This document shows positions 52,482-60,106 of a stretch of DNA of 64,000 bases, piece by piece. The translations under genes were made by a program, and so were the position numbers. The notes below the pieces were generated by a model. It saw nothing but the letters and a program-made list of their open reading frames with translations. It searched no databases and was not told the DNA's origin. The DNA comes from Mycolicibacterium duvalii (GTDB lineage: Bacteria; Actinomycetota; Actinomycetes; Mycobacteriales; Mycobacteriaceae), in NCBI RefSeq assembly GCF_010726645.1, contig NZ_AP022563.1, positions 5,394,001-5,458,000 of the forward strand, read 5' to 3'. The stretch's first letter is position 1, and every line of letters begins with the position of its first letter.

Positions 52482-53906
52482 ATGCGCGAGTATCTGAAGC
52501 ATTTCATCGACGGCCAGTGGGTCGAGCCGGTCCGCCCCAACGCCCTGGAGGTCGACAACCCGACCACCGAGCAGATCTCCGGGAAGATCGCGCTCGGGTC
52601 CTCGGCCGACGTCGACCTCGCCGTCACCGCCGCGCGGCGGGCGTTCGGGACCTGGGGCCAGAGTTCGCGCGAGGAGCGTCTCGACCTGCTCGGCGCGATC
52701 ATGGGCGAATACCAGAAGCGCAGCGGGGATCTGGCCGACGCGGTCCACGAGGAGATGGGTGCGCCGCCGTCGCTGGCCTCCGGGCCTCAGGTCAACCTCG
52801 GCATGGGGCATCTGGCCACCGCAATCGACGTGTTGAAGAACTTCCAGTTCGAAGAACAGCACGGCAGCACGCTCGTGGTCCGCGAGCCGATCGGGGTGTG
52901 CGGGCTGATCACGCCGTGGAACTGGCCGCTGAACCAGATCGCGTGCAAGGTTTTCCCCGCGCTGGCCACCGGCTGCACGATGGTGCTCAAGCCCTCGGAG
53001 GTGGCGCCGTACTCGGCGCAGATCTTCACCGAGATCCTGGAGGCGGCCGGAGTGCCGGCCGGCGTCTACAACCTGGTCTACGGCGACGGCCCCGGCGTCG
53101 GGGTCCCGCTGGCGAGCCATCCCGACGTCGACATGGTGTCGTTCACCGGATCGACGCGCGCCGGGGTCGAGGTGGCGCGCAACGCCGCGCCGACGGTCAA
53201 ACGGGTGACCCAGGAGCTCGGCGGTAAGAGCCCGAACATCGTGCTCGACGACGACGACTTCGCCAAGAGCGTGGCCGCCGGCACCTCGGTGATGATGATG
53301 AACAGCGGCCAGAGCTGCAACGCGCCGTCACGGATGCTGGTTCCCAACTCGCGGATGGAAGAGGCCATCGCGATCGCGCGCGAGACCGCCGGCGCCGTGA
53401 AGGTCGGCGACCCGTCCGACAAGTCGGCGATCGGGCCGGTGGCGTCGAAGGCGCAGTTCGACAAGATCCAGGGCCTGATCCAGAAGGGCATCGACGAAGG
53501 CGCCACCCTCGTCGTCGGCGGCCCCGGACGTCCCGACGGCCTCGACACGGGCTACTACGTCAAGCCGACGGTGTTCGCCAACGTCACCAACGACATGACG
53601 ATCGCGCGCGAGGAAATCTTCGGTCCGGTGCTGTGCATCCTGGGCTATGACGACCTCGACCAGGCGGTCGAGATCGGCAACGACACCGAGTACGGGCTGG
53701 CCGGTTACGTCTCCGGGGCCGACCTGGAGCAGGCGCGCGCGGTCGCCCGTCGGATCCGGGCCGGCTCGGTCGCGATCAACCACGGCTTCGACATGGCCGC
53801 GCCGTTCGGCGGCTACAAGCGCAGCGGCAACGGCCGCGAGTGGGGTCCGTTCGCGTTCGACGAGTTCCTCGAGGTCAAGGCCGCCCTGGGGTACACCCCG
53901 GCCTGA
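52482..53906 (+). CDS. Aldehyde dehydrogenase (NAD(P)-dependent)
   Basis: A ~474-residue ALDH. The catalytic Glu is in TQELGGKSPNIV near residue 245, the nucleophilic Cys is in NSGQSCNAPSRM near 280, and the cofactor motif is FTGSTRAG near 222. EEIFGPVLCILGY is the conserved C-terminal motif. The ATG at 52482 is preferred because AAGGA lies upstream; an ATG at 52464 would add six residues. It oxidises an aldehyde to an acid, perhaps the product of the ThDP enzyme. A single arm of the TTTCGGCGTG repeat follows the stop. Confidence 0.9.
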   Translation: MREYLKHFIDGQWVEPVRPNALEVDNPTTEQISGKIALGSSADVDLAVTAARRAFGTWGQSSREERLDLLGAIMGEYQKRSGDLADAVHEEMGAPPSLASGPQVNLGMGHLATAIDVLKNFQFEEQHGSTLVVREPIGVCGLITPWNWPLNQIACKVFPALATGCTMVLKPSEVAPYSAQIFTEILEAAGVPAGVYNLVYGDGPGVGVPLASHPDVDMVSFTGSTRAGVEVARNAAPTVKRVTQELGGKSPNIVLDDDDFAKSVAAGTSVMMMNSGQSCNAPSRMLVPNSRMEEAIAIARETAGAVKVGDPSDKSAIGPVASKAQFDKIQGLIQKGIDEGATLVVGGPGRPDGLDTGYYVKPTVFANVTNDMTIAREEIFGPVLCILGYDDLDQAVEIGNDTEYGLAGYVSGADLEQARAVARRIRAGSVAINHGFDMAAPFGGYKRSGNGREWGPFAFDEFLEVKAALGYTPA

Positions 53907-53910
53907 CGGT

Positions 53911-53922
53911 CACGCCGAAACC
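53911..53922. repeat. Single arm of the TTTCGGCGTG inverted repeat
   Basis: CACGCCGAAACC equals the right arm of copy 1 (42456-42467) exactly. No left arm is found upstream; the ALDH stop is five bases before. It looks like a decayed or partial copy. Confidence 0.6.
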
Positions 53923-53963
53923 ACGGTTGTCGACGGATTCCCGCGGGTTCCGGTCAACAGCCG

Positions 53964-53969
53964 TAGTCT
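53964..53969 (+). promoter_or_regulatory. Possible -10 element for the amidohydrolase gene
   Basis: TAGTCT fits TANNNT and ends seven bases before the ATG at 53977, as in leaderless mycobacterial genes. No clear -35 was found. The gene may therefore be transcribed separately from the upstream operon. Confidence 0.3.
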
Positions 53970-53976
53970 CGCGGGC

Positions 53977-54875
53977 ATGGGCGACGGAAAGTACGAGTAC
54001 GGCATCGATTTCGACGCAGTCGAAGCCATCGACATCCACACCCACGTCGAGATCGACTCGCACGGCCACATGGCCTACGACGACGTTCTGGTCGAGGCCA
54101 CCGGCAAGTACTTCAAGATGGCGCCGGGCTCACGCGATGTGGTCGCCGGGGTCGACGCCGTCGCCGACCACTACCGCCGGCGCAACACCGCCGCGGTCGT
54201 GTTCACGATCGACGCCCGGCACGGCATGCGGCACGCGCCCAACTCCATCGAGGATCTCGTCGCCGGCGCAGCCCGCAACAACGACGTGCTCATCCCGTTC
54301 GGCAGCGTCGATCCCTGGCAGGGGCGCCACGCCGTGCACCGCGTGCACGAGTTGGTCCGCAACTACGGCGTGAAGGGTTTCAAGTTCCACCCGAGCATGC
54401 AGGCGTTCGAGCCCAACGACCGCGCCTATTACCCGATCTACCACGCGATCGCAGAAGCCGGCGTGCCGGCGCTGTTCCACACCGGCCAGACCGGGATGGG
54501 TGCCGGGCTGCCCGGCGGTCACCGGATCAAGCTGCGTTACTCCGACCCCATGCTGCTCGACGACGTCGCGGCCGACTTTCCGGAGTTGACGACGTGATGG
54601 CCCACCCCGCGGTGCCGTGGGTGGACGCGCAGATCGCGATCGCCACCCACAAGAGCAACGTCTACATCGATCTGTCCGGGTGGAGCCCGAAGTACTTCCC
54701 GCCGCAACTCGTCGGTGCGATGACGCGGCAGTTGCGCACCAAGGTGCTGTTCGGCACCGACTACCCCTACATCCAGATGGACCGGTGGCGTCGCGATTTC
54801 GACACCTTGCGCGTCGACCCGGCGGTGCTGCCGCTGATCTACAAGCACAACGCGCGGCGGGTCCTGGGCGTCTAG
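53977..54875 (+). pseudogene. Amidohydrolase-2 family hydrolase with a frameshift at about 54594
   Basis: The first frame (53977-54597) gives the metal-binding DIHTHVEID, FHPSMQAFEPND and FHTGQTG of an ACMSD-like amidohydrolase, and ends after DFPELTT. The second frame (54594-54875) continues exactly where the family does: MAHPAVPWVDAQIA, VYIDLSGWSPKYFPPQL, VLFGTDYP with the metal-ligand Asp, and ARRVLGV. One missing G near 54594 would join them into a ~299-residue protein. It is either an inactivating frameshift, a sequencing error or, less likely, two coupled polypeptides through the TGATG overlap. Related enzymes hydrolyse or decarboxylate ring-cleavage products. Confidence 0.85.
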
Positions 54876-54876
54876 G

Positions 54877-54925
54877 GATTTCGGCGTGATTCGCGTCGGT
54901 GGGCGACGACGAACACGCCGAAATC
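54877..54925. repeat. Inverted repeat (TTTCGGCGTG family), copy 2
   Basis: GATTTCGGCGTG (54877-54888) and CACGCCGAAATC (54914-54925) pair perfectly over 12 bases around a 25-base loop. Geometry and loop start (ATT) match copy 1 at 42417. It lies just after the amidohydrolase stop. Confidence 0.88.
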
Positions 54926-54993
54926 GCGATGAGATTTCGGGCAGCGGCGAGTCTGCATGCGTGACCCCACCCTGCACCGACAAGGAGACCCCG

Positions 54994-55764
54994 ATGCCCG
55001 TCCGCTCCACCACCCCGCTGGGCGCCCCGATCTGGATCGACCTCGGCACCTCCGACCTCGACCGCGCCCAGCATTTCTACGGCGCCGTGTTCGGATGGAC
55101 GTTCGAGTCGGCCGGGCCGGACTACGGCGGCTATGTCACCGCATCCCGCGACGGCCGGCCGGTGGCCGGGTTGATGGCCAACGACCCACAGTGGAATGCC
55201 CCTGACGGCTGGACCACCTACCTGCACACCGCCGACATCGATGCCACCGTGGCGGCGGTCACCGCGGCCGGCGGCACCAACTGCATGGCCCCGATGGAGG
55301 TTCCCGCGAAGGGCTGGATGGCGATGATCACCGACCCGACCGGTGCGGTAGTGGGGCTGTGGCAGCCCACCGGGCATCACGGCTACGAGGTCGTCAACGA
55401 GCACGGCGCGCCGGTCTACCACCAGGTGACCACCCGCGACTACGGTGCGGCGCTCGAGTTCTACCGGTCGGTGTTCGGCTGGCACACCAACACCGTCGCC
55501 GACACCGACGAGTTCCGCTACAGCACAGCCTCTTTCGACGGTGAAGAGTTGCTGGGAGTGATGGACGGGTCGGTGCTGCCCGACGACGCCCCGTCGGTGT
55601 GGACGGTGTTCCTGGCCGCCGACGACGTGGACAAGACGGTCCGGCTGGTGACCGAGAACGGCGGCACTGTCGTCCGCGCAGCCGAGGACACCCCGTACGG
55701 CCGACTGGCCGCCCTCGCCGACCCGACCGGCGCGCAGTTCAACCTGTCGTCGATCCAGAGCTGA
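54994..55764 (+). CDS. Two-domain VOC protein (Rv0577/Rv0911-like glyoxalase family)
   Basis: A 256-residue protein with two vicinal-oxygen-chelate modules: GAPIWIDLGTSDLDRAQHFY opens the first, and VYHQVTTRDYGAALEFYRSV opens the second near residue 138. Each ends in ITDPTGAVVGLW or LADPTGAQFNL. This layout matches M. tuberculosis Rv0577 (CFP30B) and, from memory, Rv0911, which follows Rv0910 in that genome. AAGGAG lies seven bases before the ATG at 54994; an in-frame start at 54886 would read through the repeat. The reaction is unknown. Confidence 0.85.
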   Translation: MPVRSTTPLGAPIWIDLGTSDLDRAQHFYGAVFGWTFESAGPDYGGYVTASRDGRPVAGLMANDPQWNAPDGWTTYLHTADIDATVAAVTAAGGTNCMAPMEVPAKGWMAMITDPTGAVVGLWQPTGHHGYEVVNEHGAPVYHQVTTRDYGAALEFYRSVFGWHTNTVADTDEFRYSTASFDGEELLGVMDGSVLPDDAPSVWTVFLAADDVDKTVRLVTENGGTVVRAAEDTPYGRLAALADPTGAQFNLSSIQS

Positions 55765-55773
55765 CCAGACAGG

Positions 55774-56115
55774 TCACGACTTCTTGGTCGGGTCGTGGCC
55801 CCAGTTCATCAGCGAGTACCGCCGGTCGCTGTCTCCGACGTCGCCCGACGGACGCTGCGCGAGGTGACGGTGCACGTAACCCACCACCTTGCGCATGTGG
55901 GCGTAGTCGTCGTCGGACAGATCGGTTTTATTGGTGCGCAGGATGTCGACGATCCGCCGGCCGCTGCGGTGGCCGGTGGATTCGCCACCCCCGGACGACT
56001 TCTGTCCGACCGACTGCGACTCGTCGGTGTCGAGCCACTTCTCGATCTCGCCGGCGGTCATGTTCACCGCGCCGTGGAAGTCGTCGTAGATCTGGCCTCG
56101 ATCCGAATCGCTCAT
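55774..56115 (-). CDS. DUF3140-type small protein
   Basis: A 113-residue hydrophilic protein with FHGAVNMTAGEIEKWLDTDE, GGGESTGHRSGRRIVDILR and YVHRHLAQRP. I recognise this as the DUF3140 family of DNA-binding-like small proteins of unknown function. It overlaps the upstream DUF2945 gene by four bases (ATGA); the two are often neighbours. It is convergent with the VOC gene. Confidence 0.8.
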   Translation of the reverse strand: MSDSDRGQIYDDFHGAVNMTAGEIEKWLDTDESQSVGQKSSGGGESTGHRSGRRIVDILRTNKTDLSDDDYAHMRKVVGYVHRHLAQRPSGDVGDSDRRYSLMNWGHDPTKKS

Positions 56116-56327
56116 GACTTCTTCTTGAGCGCCTCGGGCTTGTGCACCGCATCGTTGCCGCTCTTGTCGCTACGCACCCGGTACTGCGGCTCGTCCTTCG
56201 ACGCGCGCACCGTACGCCCTGCGGCCTCGGTGTCGGACGTGATCTTCTCTTCCACCGTGCCCTCGGCGGTGCTGCCGTGGCTTTGCCAGGTGACCTTGTC
56301 ACCTTTCGAGAAATTCTGTTTGCTCAT
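56112..56327 (-). CDS. DUF2945-type (hypervirulence-associated TUDOR-like) small protein
   Basis: A 71-residue protein starting MSKQNFSKGDKVTWQSHGST and containing GTVEEKI and DEPQYRVRSDKSG. The KGDKVTW...G.V pattern is that of the small TUDOR-like DUF2945 family. Function is unknown. The ATG at 56327 was chosen because the domain begins there; the frame upstream lacks conservation. Confidence 0.8.
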   Translation of the reverse strand: MSKQNFSKGDKVTWQSHGSTAEGTVEEKITSDTEAAGRTVRASKDEPQYRVRSDKSGNDAVHKPEALKKKS

Positions 56328-56400
56328 GACCGGCGGGTACCCGCGGGTGCTGCGGTTACGCGGCGCCGTTCGCGCCGTCATCTCCCGGTAAGGCTGCGGG

Positions 56401-57267
56401 TCAGTTCTTGACGAGCGTGAACTGGCCGAGTTCGCTGATCCCGCGCCGGAAGAAATCGCTGCACCCGGTCAGGTACTTCATGTACCGCTGGTAGACCTCT
56501 TCCGACGTCGCCGCGACGGCCTCGTCGTGGTGGGCTTCCAGCGCCTCGGCCCAGGTGTCGAGGGTGCGGACGTAGTGCTCGTTGAGCATTTGCTTGTCCT
56601 CGAGGGTGAAGCCGGCCTCGGCGGAGAGGTTGACGATGTCGTCCTCGCCGGGCACCGAGCCGCCCGGGAAGATCTCCTTGGCGATGAACCGCATGAACTT
56701 CAGGTCGGTCATCGTGATCGGGATGCCCAGCTCCGGCCACTTCTTGAGCGGGTGCCCGAGGATCGCCTGGATGACGAACCGGCCCCCGTCGGGCAGCACG
56801 CTGCCGCACATCTTGAAGAACGGGGCGTAGCGCTCCTGCGGGAACGCCTCGATGGCCTCGAGGCTGATGATCCGGTCGACCGGCTCGTCGAACTGTTCCC
56901 AGCCGCGCAGCAGGATCCGGCGGGACCGTTCGGTGGGCAGGCTGTCCAGCAGTTCCTGCGCGTACTTGGCTTGGTTCTTGCTCAGCGTCAGTCCGATGAC
57001 GTTGACGTCGTACTTCTCGATCGCCCGGCGCAGCACCGAACCCCACCCGCAGCCGATGTCGAGCAGGGTCATCCCGGGCTCGAGCTGGAGCTTCGCCAAG
57101 GCCAGATCGATCTTGGCCATCTGCGCCTCGCCGAGAGACATGTCGTCGCGCTCGTAGTACGCGCAGCTGTAGGTGCGGGACGAATCCTGGAACAAGCCGA
57201 AGAAGTCGTCCGAGAGGTCGTAGTGGGCTTGCACTTCCTCGAAGTGCGGCTTCATCTGCTCAGCCAT
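56401..57267 (-). CDS. Cyclopropane/mycolic acid methyltransferase (first of two)
   Basis: A ~288-residue S-adenosylmethionine-dependent methyltransferase of the CmaA/MmaA/UmaA family. It has HYDLSDDFFGLFQD near residue 12, the AdoMet-binding LLDIGCGWGSVLRRAIEKYD near 68, IGLTLSKNQ, and YLTGCSDFFRRG near the C-terminus. Family members add methyl groups or cyclopropane rings to double bonds of meromycolic chains, or transform hydroxy/methoxy intermediates. Which modification this one makes is not readable. The start is taken at ATG 57267 with GGAGG upstream; longer starts to 57285 are possible. A paralogue lies 94 bases upstream. Confidence 0.88.
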   Translation of the reverse strand: MAEQMKPHFEEVQAHYDLSDDFFGLFQDSSRTYSCAYYERDDMSLGEAQMAKIDLALAKLQLEPGMTLLDIGCGWGSVLRRAIEKYDVNVIGLTLSKNQAKYAQELLDSLPTERSRRILLRGWEQFDEPVDRIISLEAIEAFPQERYAPFFKMCGSVLPDGGRFVIQAILGHPLKKWPELGIPITMTDLKFMRFIAKEIFPGGSVPGEDDIVNLSAEAGFTLEDKQMLNEHYVRTLDTWAEALEAHHDEAVAATSEEVYQRYMKYLTGCSDFFRRGISELGQFTLVKN

Positions 57268-57361
57268 CTGTCGGCAGACCTCCATCCGGGGCAGCGGGGT
57301 GCTCGATCCCCCACGTTCTGGGCTCAGGTGTGCCCACAACGTACTACACCGGCGTCAGTTT

Positions 57362-58291
57362 CTATTTGGCGCAGGTGAATTGAGCGACGTCGGTGTAGCC
57401 GTCCCGGAACAGGTTCGCGCAACCGGTGAGGTAGTGGTGGAACCGCTCGTAGATCTCCTCGGACGTGATCTCGATGGCTTCGTCCTTCTTGGCTTCCAGG
57501 TTTGCCGCCCAGGTGTCGAGCGTCTTGACGTAGTGCGGCTGCAGATGCTGTTCCTGGGTGATGGTGTAGCCGGCCTTGACCGCGTGGTCGCGCACCATCG
57601 ACGCCAGCGGCAGCCGGCCGCCCGGATAGATGTAGTCCATGATGAACTTGATGAACCGCACGTTGGACATCGTCAGCGGCAGTCCCTTGGCTTTGATCTC
57701 CTCATCTTCGGGGATGATGATCGTGTGCAGCATCATCACGCCGTCGTCGGGTAGCCAGCTGTGGGTCTTCTTGAAGTAGTCGTCGTACTTGTTGAACCCG
57801 AAGTGCTCGAACGCGCCGATTGACACGATTCGGTCGACCTGGCCGTCGAATTCCTCCCACGGCTGCAGACGCACCTCCATATTGCGTTTGCTGGTCGAGT
57901 TGGCGAACCAGTGGTTCTCGATGTGTTCCTTCTGGTTCTCCGACAGCGTCAGTCCGATGACGTTGACGTCGTACTTCTCCACCGCGCGCATGATGGTGGC
58001 GCCCCAGCCGCACCCGATGTCGAGCAGCGTCATCCCGGGCTGGAGGCCCAGCTTGCCCAACGACAGGTCGATCTTGGCCATCTGCGCCTGCTCGAGCGTG
58101 TAATCGTCCTTCTCGAAGTAAGCGCAGCTGTACACCTGGTTCGGGTCCTGCCACAACTTGAAGAAGTCGTTGGAGATGTCGTAGTGGAACTGCACCTCGC
58201 CCTTGTCGGAGCCGCGCGTCTGCGACGCTGACTTCGACAACCACTTGGACTGTGCGGTGGCTTCAGGCTGTTGACCCGAGGTGTTCGTCAT
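57362..58291 (-). CDS. Cyclopropane/mycolic acid methyltransferase (second of two)
   Basis: A 309-residue paralogue of the preceding entry, with an N-terminal extension of ~30 polar residues, then VQFHYDISNDFFKLWQDPNQ, LLDIGCGWGATIMRAVEKYD, YFEKDDYTLEQAQMAKIDL and YLTGCANLFRDGYTDVAQFT. The extension and sequence resemble MmaA4/MmaA-type members more than CmaA. The tandem pair on the same strand recalls the mmaA clusters of mycobacteria. The ATG at 58291 gives the usual length. Confidence 0.88.
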   Translation of the reverse strand: MTNTSGQQPEATAQSKWLSKSASQTRGSDKGEVQFHYDISNDFFKLWQDPNQVYSCAYFEKDDYTLEQAQMAKIDLSLGKLGLQPGMTLLDIGCGWGATIMRAVEKYDVNVIGLTLSENQKEHIENHWFANSTSKRNMEVRLQPWEEFDGQVDRIVSIGAFEHFGFNKYDDYFKKTHSWLPDDGVMMLHTIIIPEDEEIKAKGLPLTMSNVRFIKFIMDYIYPGGRLPLASMVRDHAVKAGYTITQEQHLQPHYVKTLDTWAANLEAKKDEAIEITSEEIYERFHHYLTGCANLFRDGYTDVAQFTCAK

Positions 58292-58505
58292 GAGGACCAT
58301 CCTGTCTGCGATACGCATGGCTGCGCGCCCCCGGCGCGCCTGTTTGTCCTTACCCAGACCCCTGGCACGGAAAACGGCACTTCAACGATCCGGACCGCGA
58401 ACGGGCGGCTGTGCCGACCATACCGGGCGCGTAACGGCGACGGCAGAGGCTTCCGGCGCGTCGTGGCCGGCCGCGCAGTTCCACGGGCGCCGGCCGCGAA
58501 GATTC

Positions 58506-58952
58506 TCAGTCGCTGGGCGCGCCGAGCGCGAAGTCGGCGAAGTCGAAGCCGGGCACGACGACGCAGCTCACCAGGCACGGCTCGGCACCGAGGGGCCGAG
58601 CGCGCTGCCAGTGGCCGGGCGGCACCAGAAACTGCGGGGCCTCGCCGGCGGCGATATCGGCCCCCAGCAGATGACTGGTGGCGTCGGACTGCTCGGGCCC
58701 GACCTCCAGCAGTAGAGGGCCGCCGCGGTGGTAGAGCCACAGCTCGGCGCTGCGGACGGTGTGCCAGGCCGACTGCTGGCCGGGCAGCAGCAGGAAAAGG
58801 ATGGCGGTACCCGCGTTGCGGTGCCCGGTGTAGTCCAAAGGCAGCGACGACTGCGGAATTGTCAGGTCGCTCCGCCATGTCTCCCGATACCAACCACCTT
58901 CGGGATGGGGCGCCAGATCGAGTCGGCGCGCCCATTCGGGAAGCTCACTCAT
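58506..58952 (-). CDS. Cupin-fold protein (DUF985 type)
   Basis: A 148-residue single-domain cupin with HPEGGWYRETWRS near residue 16, SAWHTVRSAELWLYHRGGPL near 62 and PPGHWQRARP near 112. This matches the DUF985/Cupin_5 family. The His and Glu in WHTVRSAELW suit a metal or sugar-binding site. The biochemical role is not established. It diverges from the membrane protein at 58978. Confidence 0.82.
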   Translation of the reverse strand: MSELPEWARRLDLAPHPEGGWYRETWRSDLTIPQSSLPLDYTGHRNAGTAILFLLLPGQQSAWHTVRSAELWLYHRGGPLLLEVGPEQSDATSHLLGADIAAGEAPQFLVPPGHWQRARPLGAEPCLVSCVVVPGFDFADFALGAPSD

Positions 58953-58977
58953 CGGCTCACCCTATTAGTATTTGCCC

Positions 58978-59421
58978 ATGGCTCGCGCGCTTCCTGGGTG
59001 GTTCGTCGCGCTATGTGCAGTGGTGCTCGCGGTGAGCGCGTGGCTGCCGTGGTTGAGGTCGACCGCCGACGGTGGAGGACGGGCCAACGCGATCGGCGGA
59101 GTGGCGGGCGCGATGCCGGTCCCGCCGCCCGGCTTCGGGGTCGGGCAACTGATCGTCCTGTTGTCGTCGGTGCTGGTGGTCGCCGGGGCGATGTCGGCAC
59201 GGGGCATCTCGGCGCGGTGGGCTTCCTCAGCGGCCCTGGCGATTTCGGTCCTGTTGGCGGTGCTGGCCGCGTGGTACTACCGGCTGTACGTGTACCCACC
59301 GGTGTCCGCGGCCTACGGCCTGTATCTGGCCGGTGCCCTGGCGCTGGTAGCCGCGTTGCTGTCGGTATGGGCGATGTTCACCGCCTGGCGGAGTGGCCAG
59401 GCGGTGCCGGCCGACCGGTGA
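58978..59421 (+). CDS. Small membrane protein of unknown function
   Basis: A 147-residue protein with four predicted helices: residues ~7-24, 55-75, 82-100 and 112-135. The first loop (AWLPWLRSTADGGGRANAIG) is likely outside. I recognise no family. The ATG at 58978 is preferred over TTG at 58972. A strong stem-loop lies after the gene. Confidence 0.7.
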   Translation: MARALPGWFVALCAVVLAVSAWLPWLRSTADGGGRANAIGGVAGAMPVPPPGFGVGQLIVLLSSVLVVAGAMSARGISARWASSAALAISVLLAVLAAWYYRLYVYPPVSAAYGLYLAGALALVAALLSVWAMFTAWRSGQAVPADR

Positions 59422-59465
59422 AATCTGTTGCCCGCCAGCAGATGGTGACCTGAAAGGCCACGCTT

Positions 59466-59512
59466 GGCTGACTGGCGCGGTCCAGCCCGGGCCGGGTTGG
59501 ACCGCGTCAGCC
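59466..59512. terminator. Bidirectional stem-loop between convergent genes
   Basis: A 12-base stem (59477-59488 with 59494-59505, one G-T pair) encloses a 5-base loop. An outer 7-base stem (59466-59472 with 59506-59512) follows after a 4-base bulge. It lies between the convergent membrane-protein and Hsp20 genes. There is no T-tract, as is common for mycobacterial terminator hairpins. Confidence 0.65.
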
Positions 59513-59521
59513 GCCCGTGCG

Positions 59522-59971
59522 TCAGTCGGCGTCGACCGTGGTGGTTTCGATCGACGTCTGGGCTCCGGCGTGGTTGACCGCGATCTTGCGCGGCTTGGCC
59601 TTCTCGGCGACCGGGATGGTCACCGTCAGTACGCCGTTCTCGTAGGTCGCGGAGATCGCCCCGGTGTCGATGCCCTCGCCGAGGGACAGTTGCCGACGGT
59701 AGCTGCCGAAGAATCGTTCGTTGGCCAGCCACTGGGCGGATTCCTCCGACCGTGCGGTGCGGTGCGCCGAGATCGTCAGCGTGCCGTTGTCGACGTTGAC
59801 GTCGACCGAGCCCGGATCGACACCCGGGAGGTCGGCGGTCAGCACGTAGTGGTCGGCGACCTTGCAAAGGTCCATCGGCATGAAGCGCGGCGCGCGGCCT
59901 GATCCGGTCTGGTTGGTCAGCAGGCCCCGGGTCAACGCATCAAGGTCACTGAACGGATCGAAACGAAGCAC
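59522..59971 (-). CDS. Small heat-shock protein, Hsp20/alpha-crystallin family
   Basis: A ~149-residue chaperone that holds unfolded proteins. It starts with an N-terminal arm (VLRFDPFSDLDALTRGLL), then the alpha-crystallin domain from ~40 (FMPMDLCKVADHYVLTADLP) with the GVL motif in YENGVLTVTIPVAEKAKPRK. It resembles the mycobacterial 18-kDa antigen/Hsp18 group. GTG at 59971 has AGGAGG nine bases upstream; longer frames are not conserved. A near-perfect CIRCE element lies 70 bases upstream, indicating HrcA control. Confidence 0.9.
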   Translation of the reverse strand: MLRFDPFSDLDALTRGLLTNQTGSGRAPRFMPMDLCKVADHYVLTADLPGVDPGSVDVNVDNGTLTISAHRTARSEESAQWLANERFFGSYRRQLSLGEGIDTGAISATYENGVLTVTIPVAEKAKPRKIAVNHAGAQTSIETTTVDAD

Positions 59972-60042
59972 AGCAATCCACCTCCTATGACACTCGGGCC
60001 CGCCACCCTGGCGGGCAGCTAAATCACTGTGCACCTGCGAGA

Positions 60043-60069
60043 TTAGCACTCGATGAACGAGAGTGCTAG
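60043..60069. promoter_or_regulatory. CIRCE element (HrcA operator) upstream of hsp20
   Basis: TTAGCACTC, nine bases, then GAGTGCTAG. This matches the CIRCE consensus TTAGCACTC-N9-GAGTGCTAA with only the last base changed. It lies upstream of the Hsp20 gene on the minus strand, and about 37 bases from the end of the HxlR gene. HrcA repression relieved by heat is expected. Confidence 0.92.
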
Positions 60070-60106
60070 CACCTCGGGTCGGAAATTCGAGCTGTCCGCA
60101 GCCCGG

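Noticed and set aside
50688..53120. An 810-codon open frame on the minus strand opposite the ThDP and aldehyde dehydrogenase genes
   Set aside because: High-GC coding DNA often leaves such antisense frames open. The translation is rich in Arg, Gly and His and shows no motif, while both sense genes have full family signatures.
54886..54993. N-terminal extension of the VOC gene to 54886
   Set aside because: It would be translated through the inverted repeat, is highly basic and unlike the family, and a good AAGGAG site precedes the ATG at 54994.
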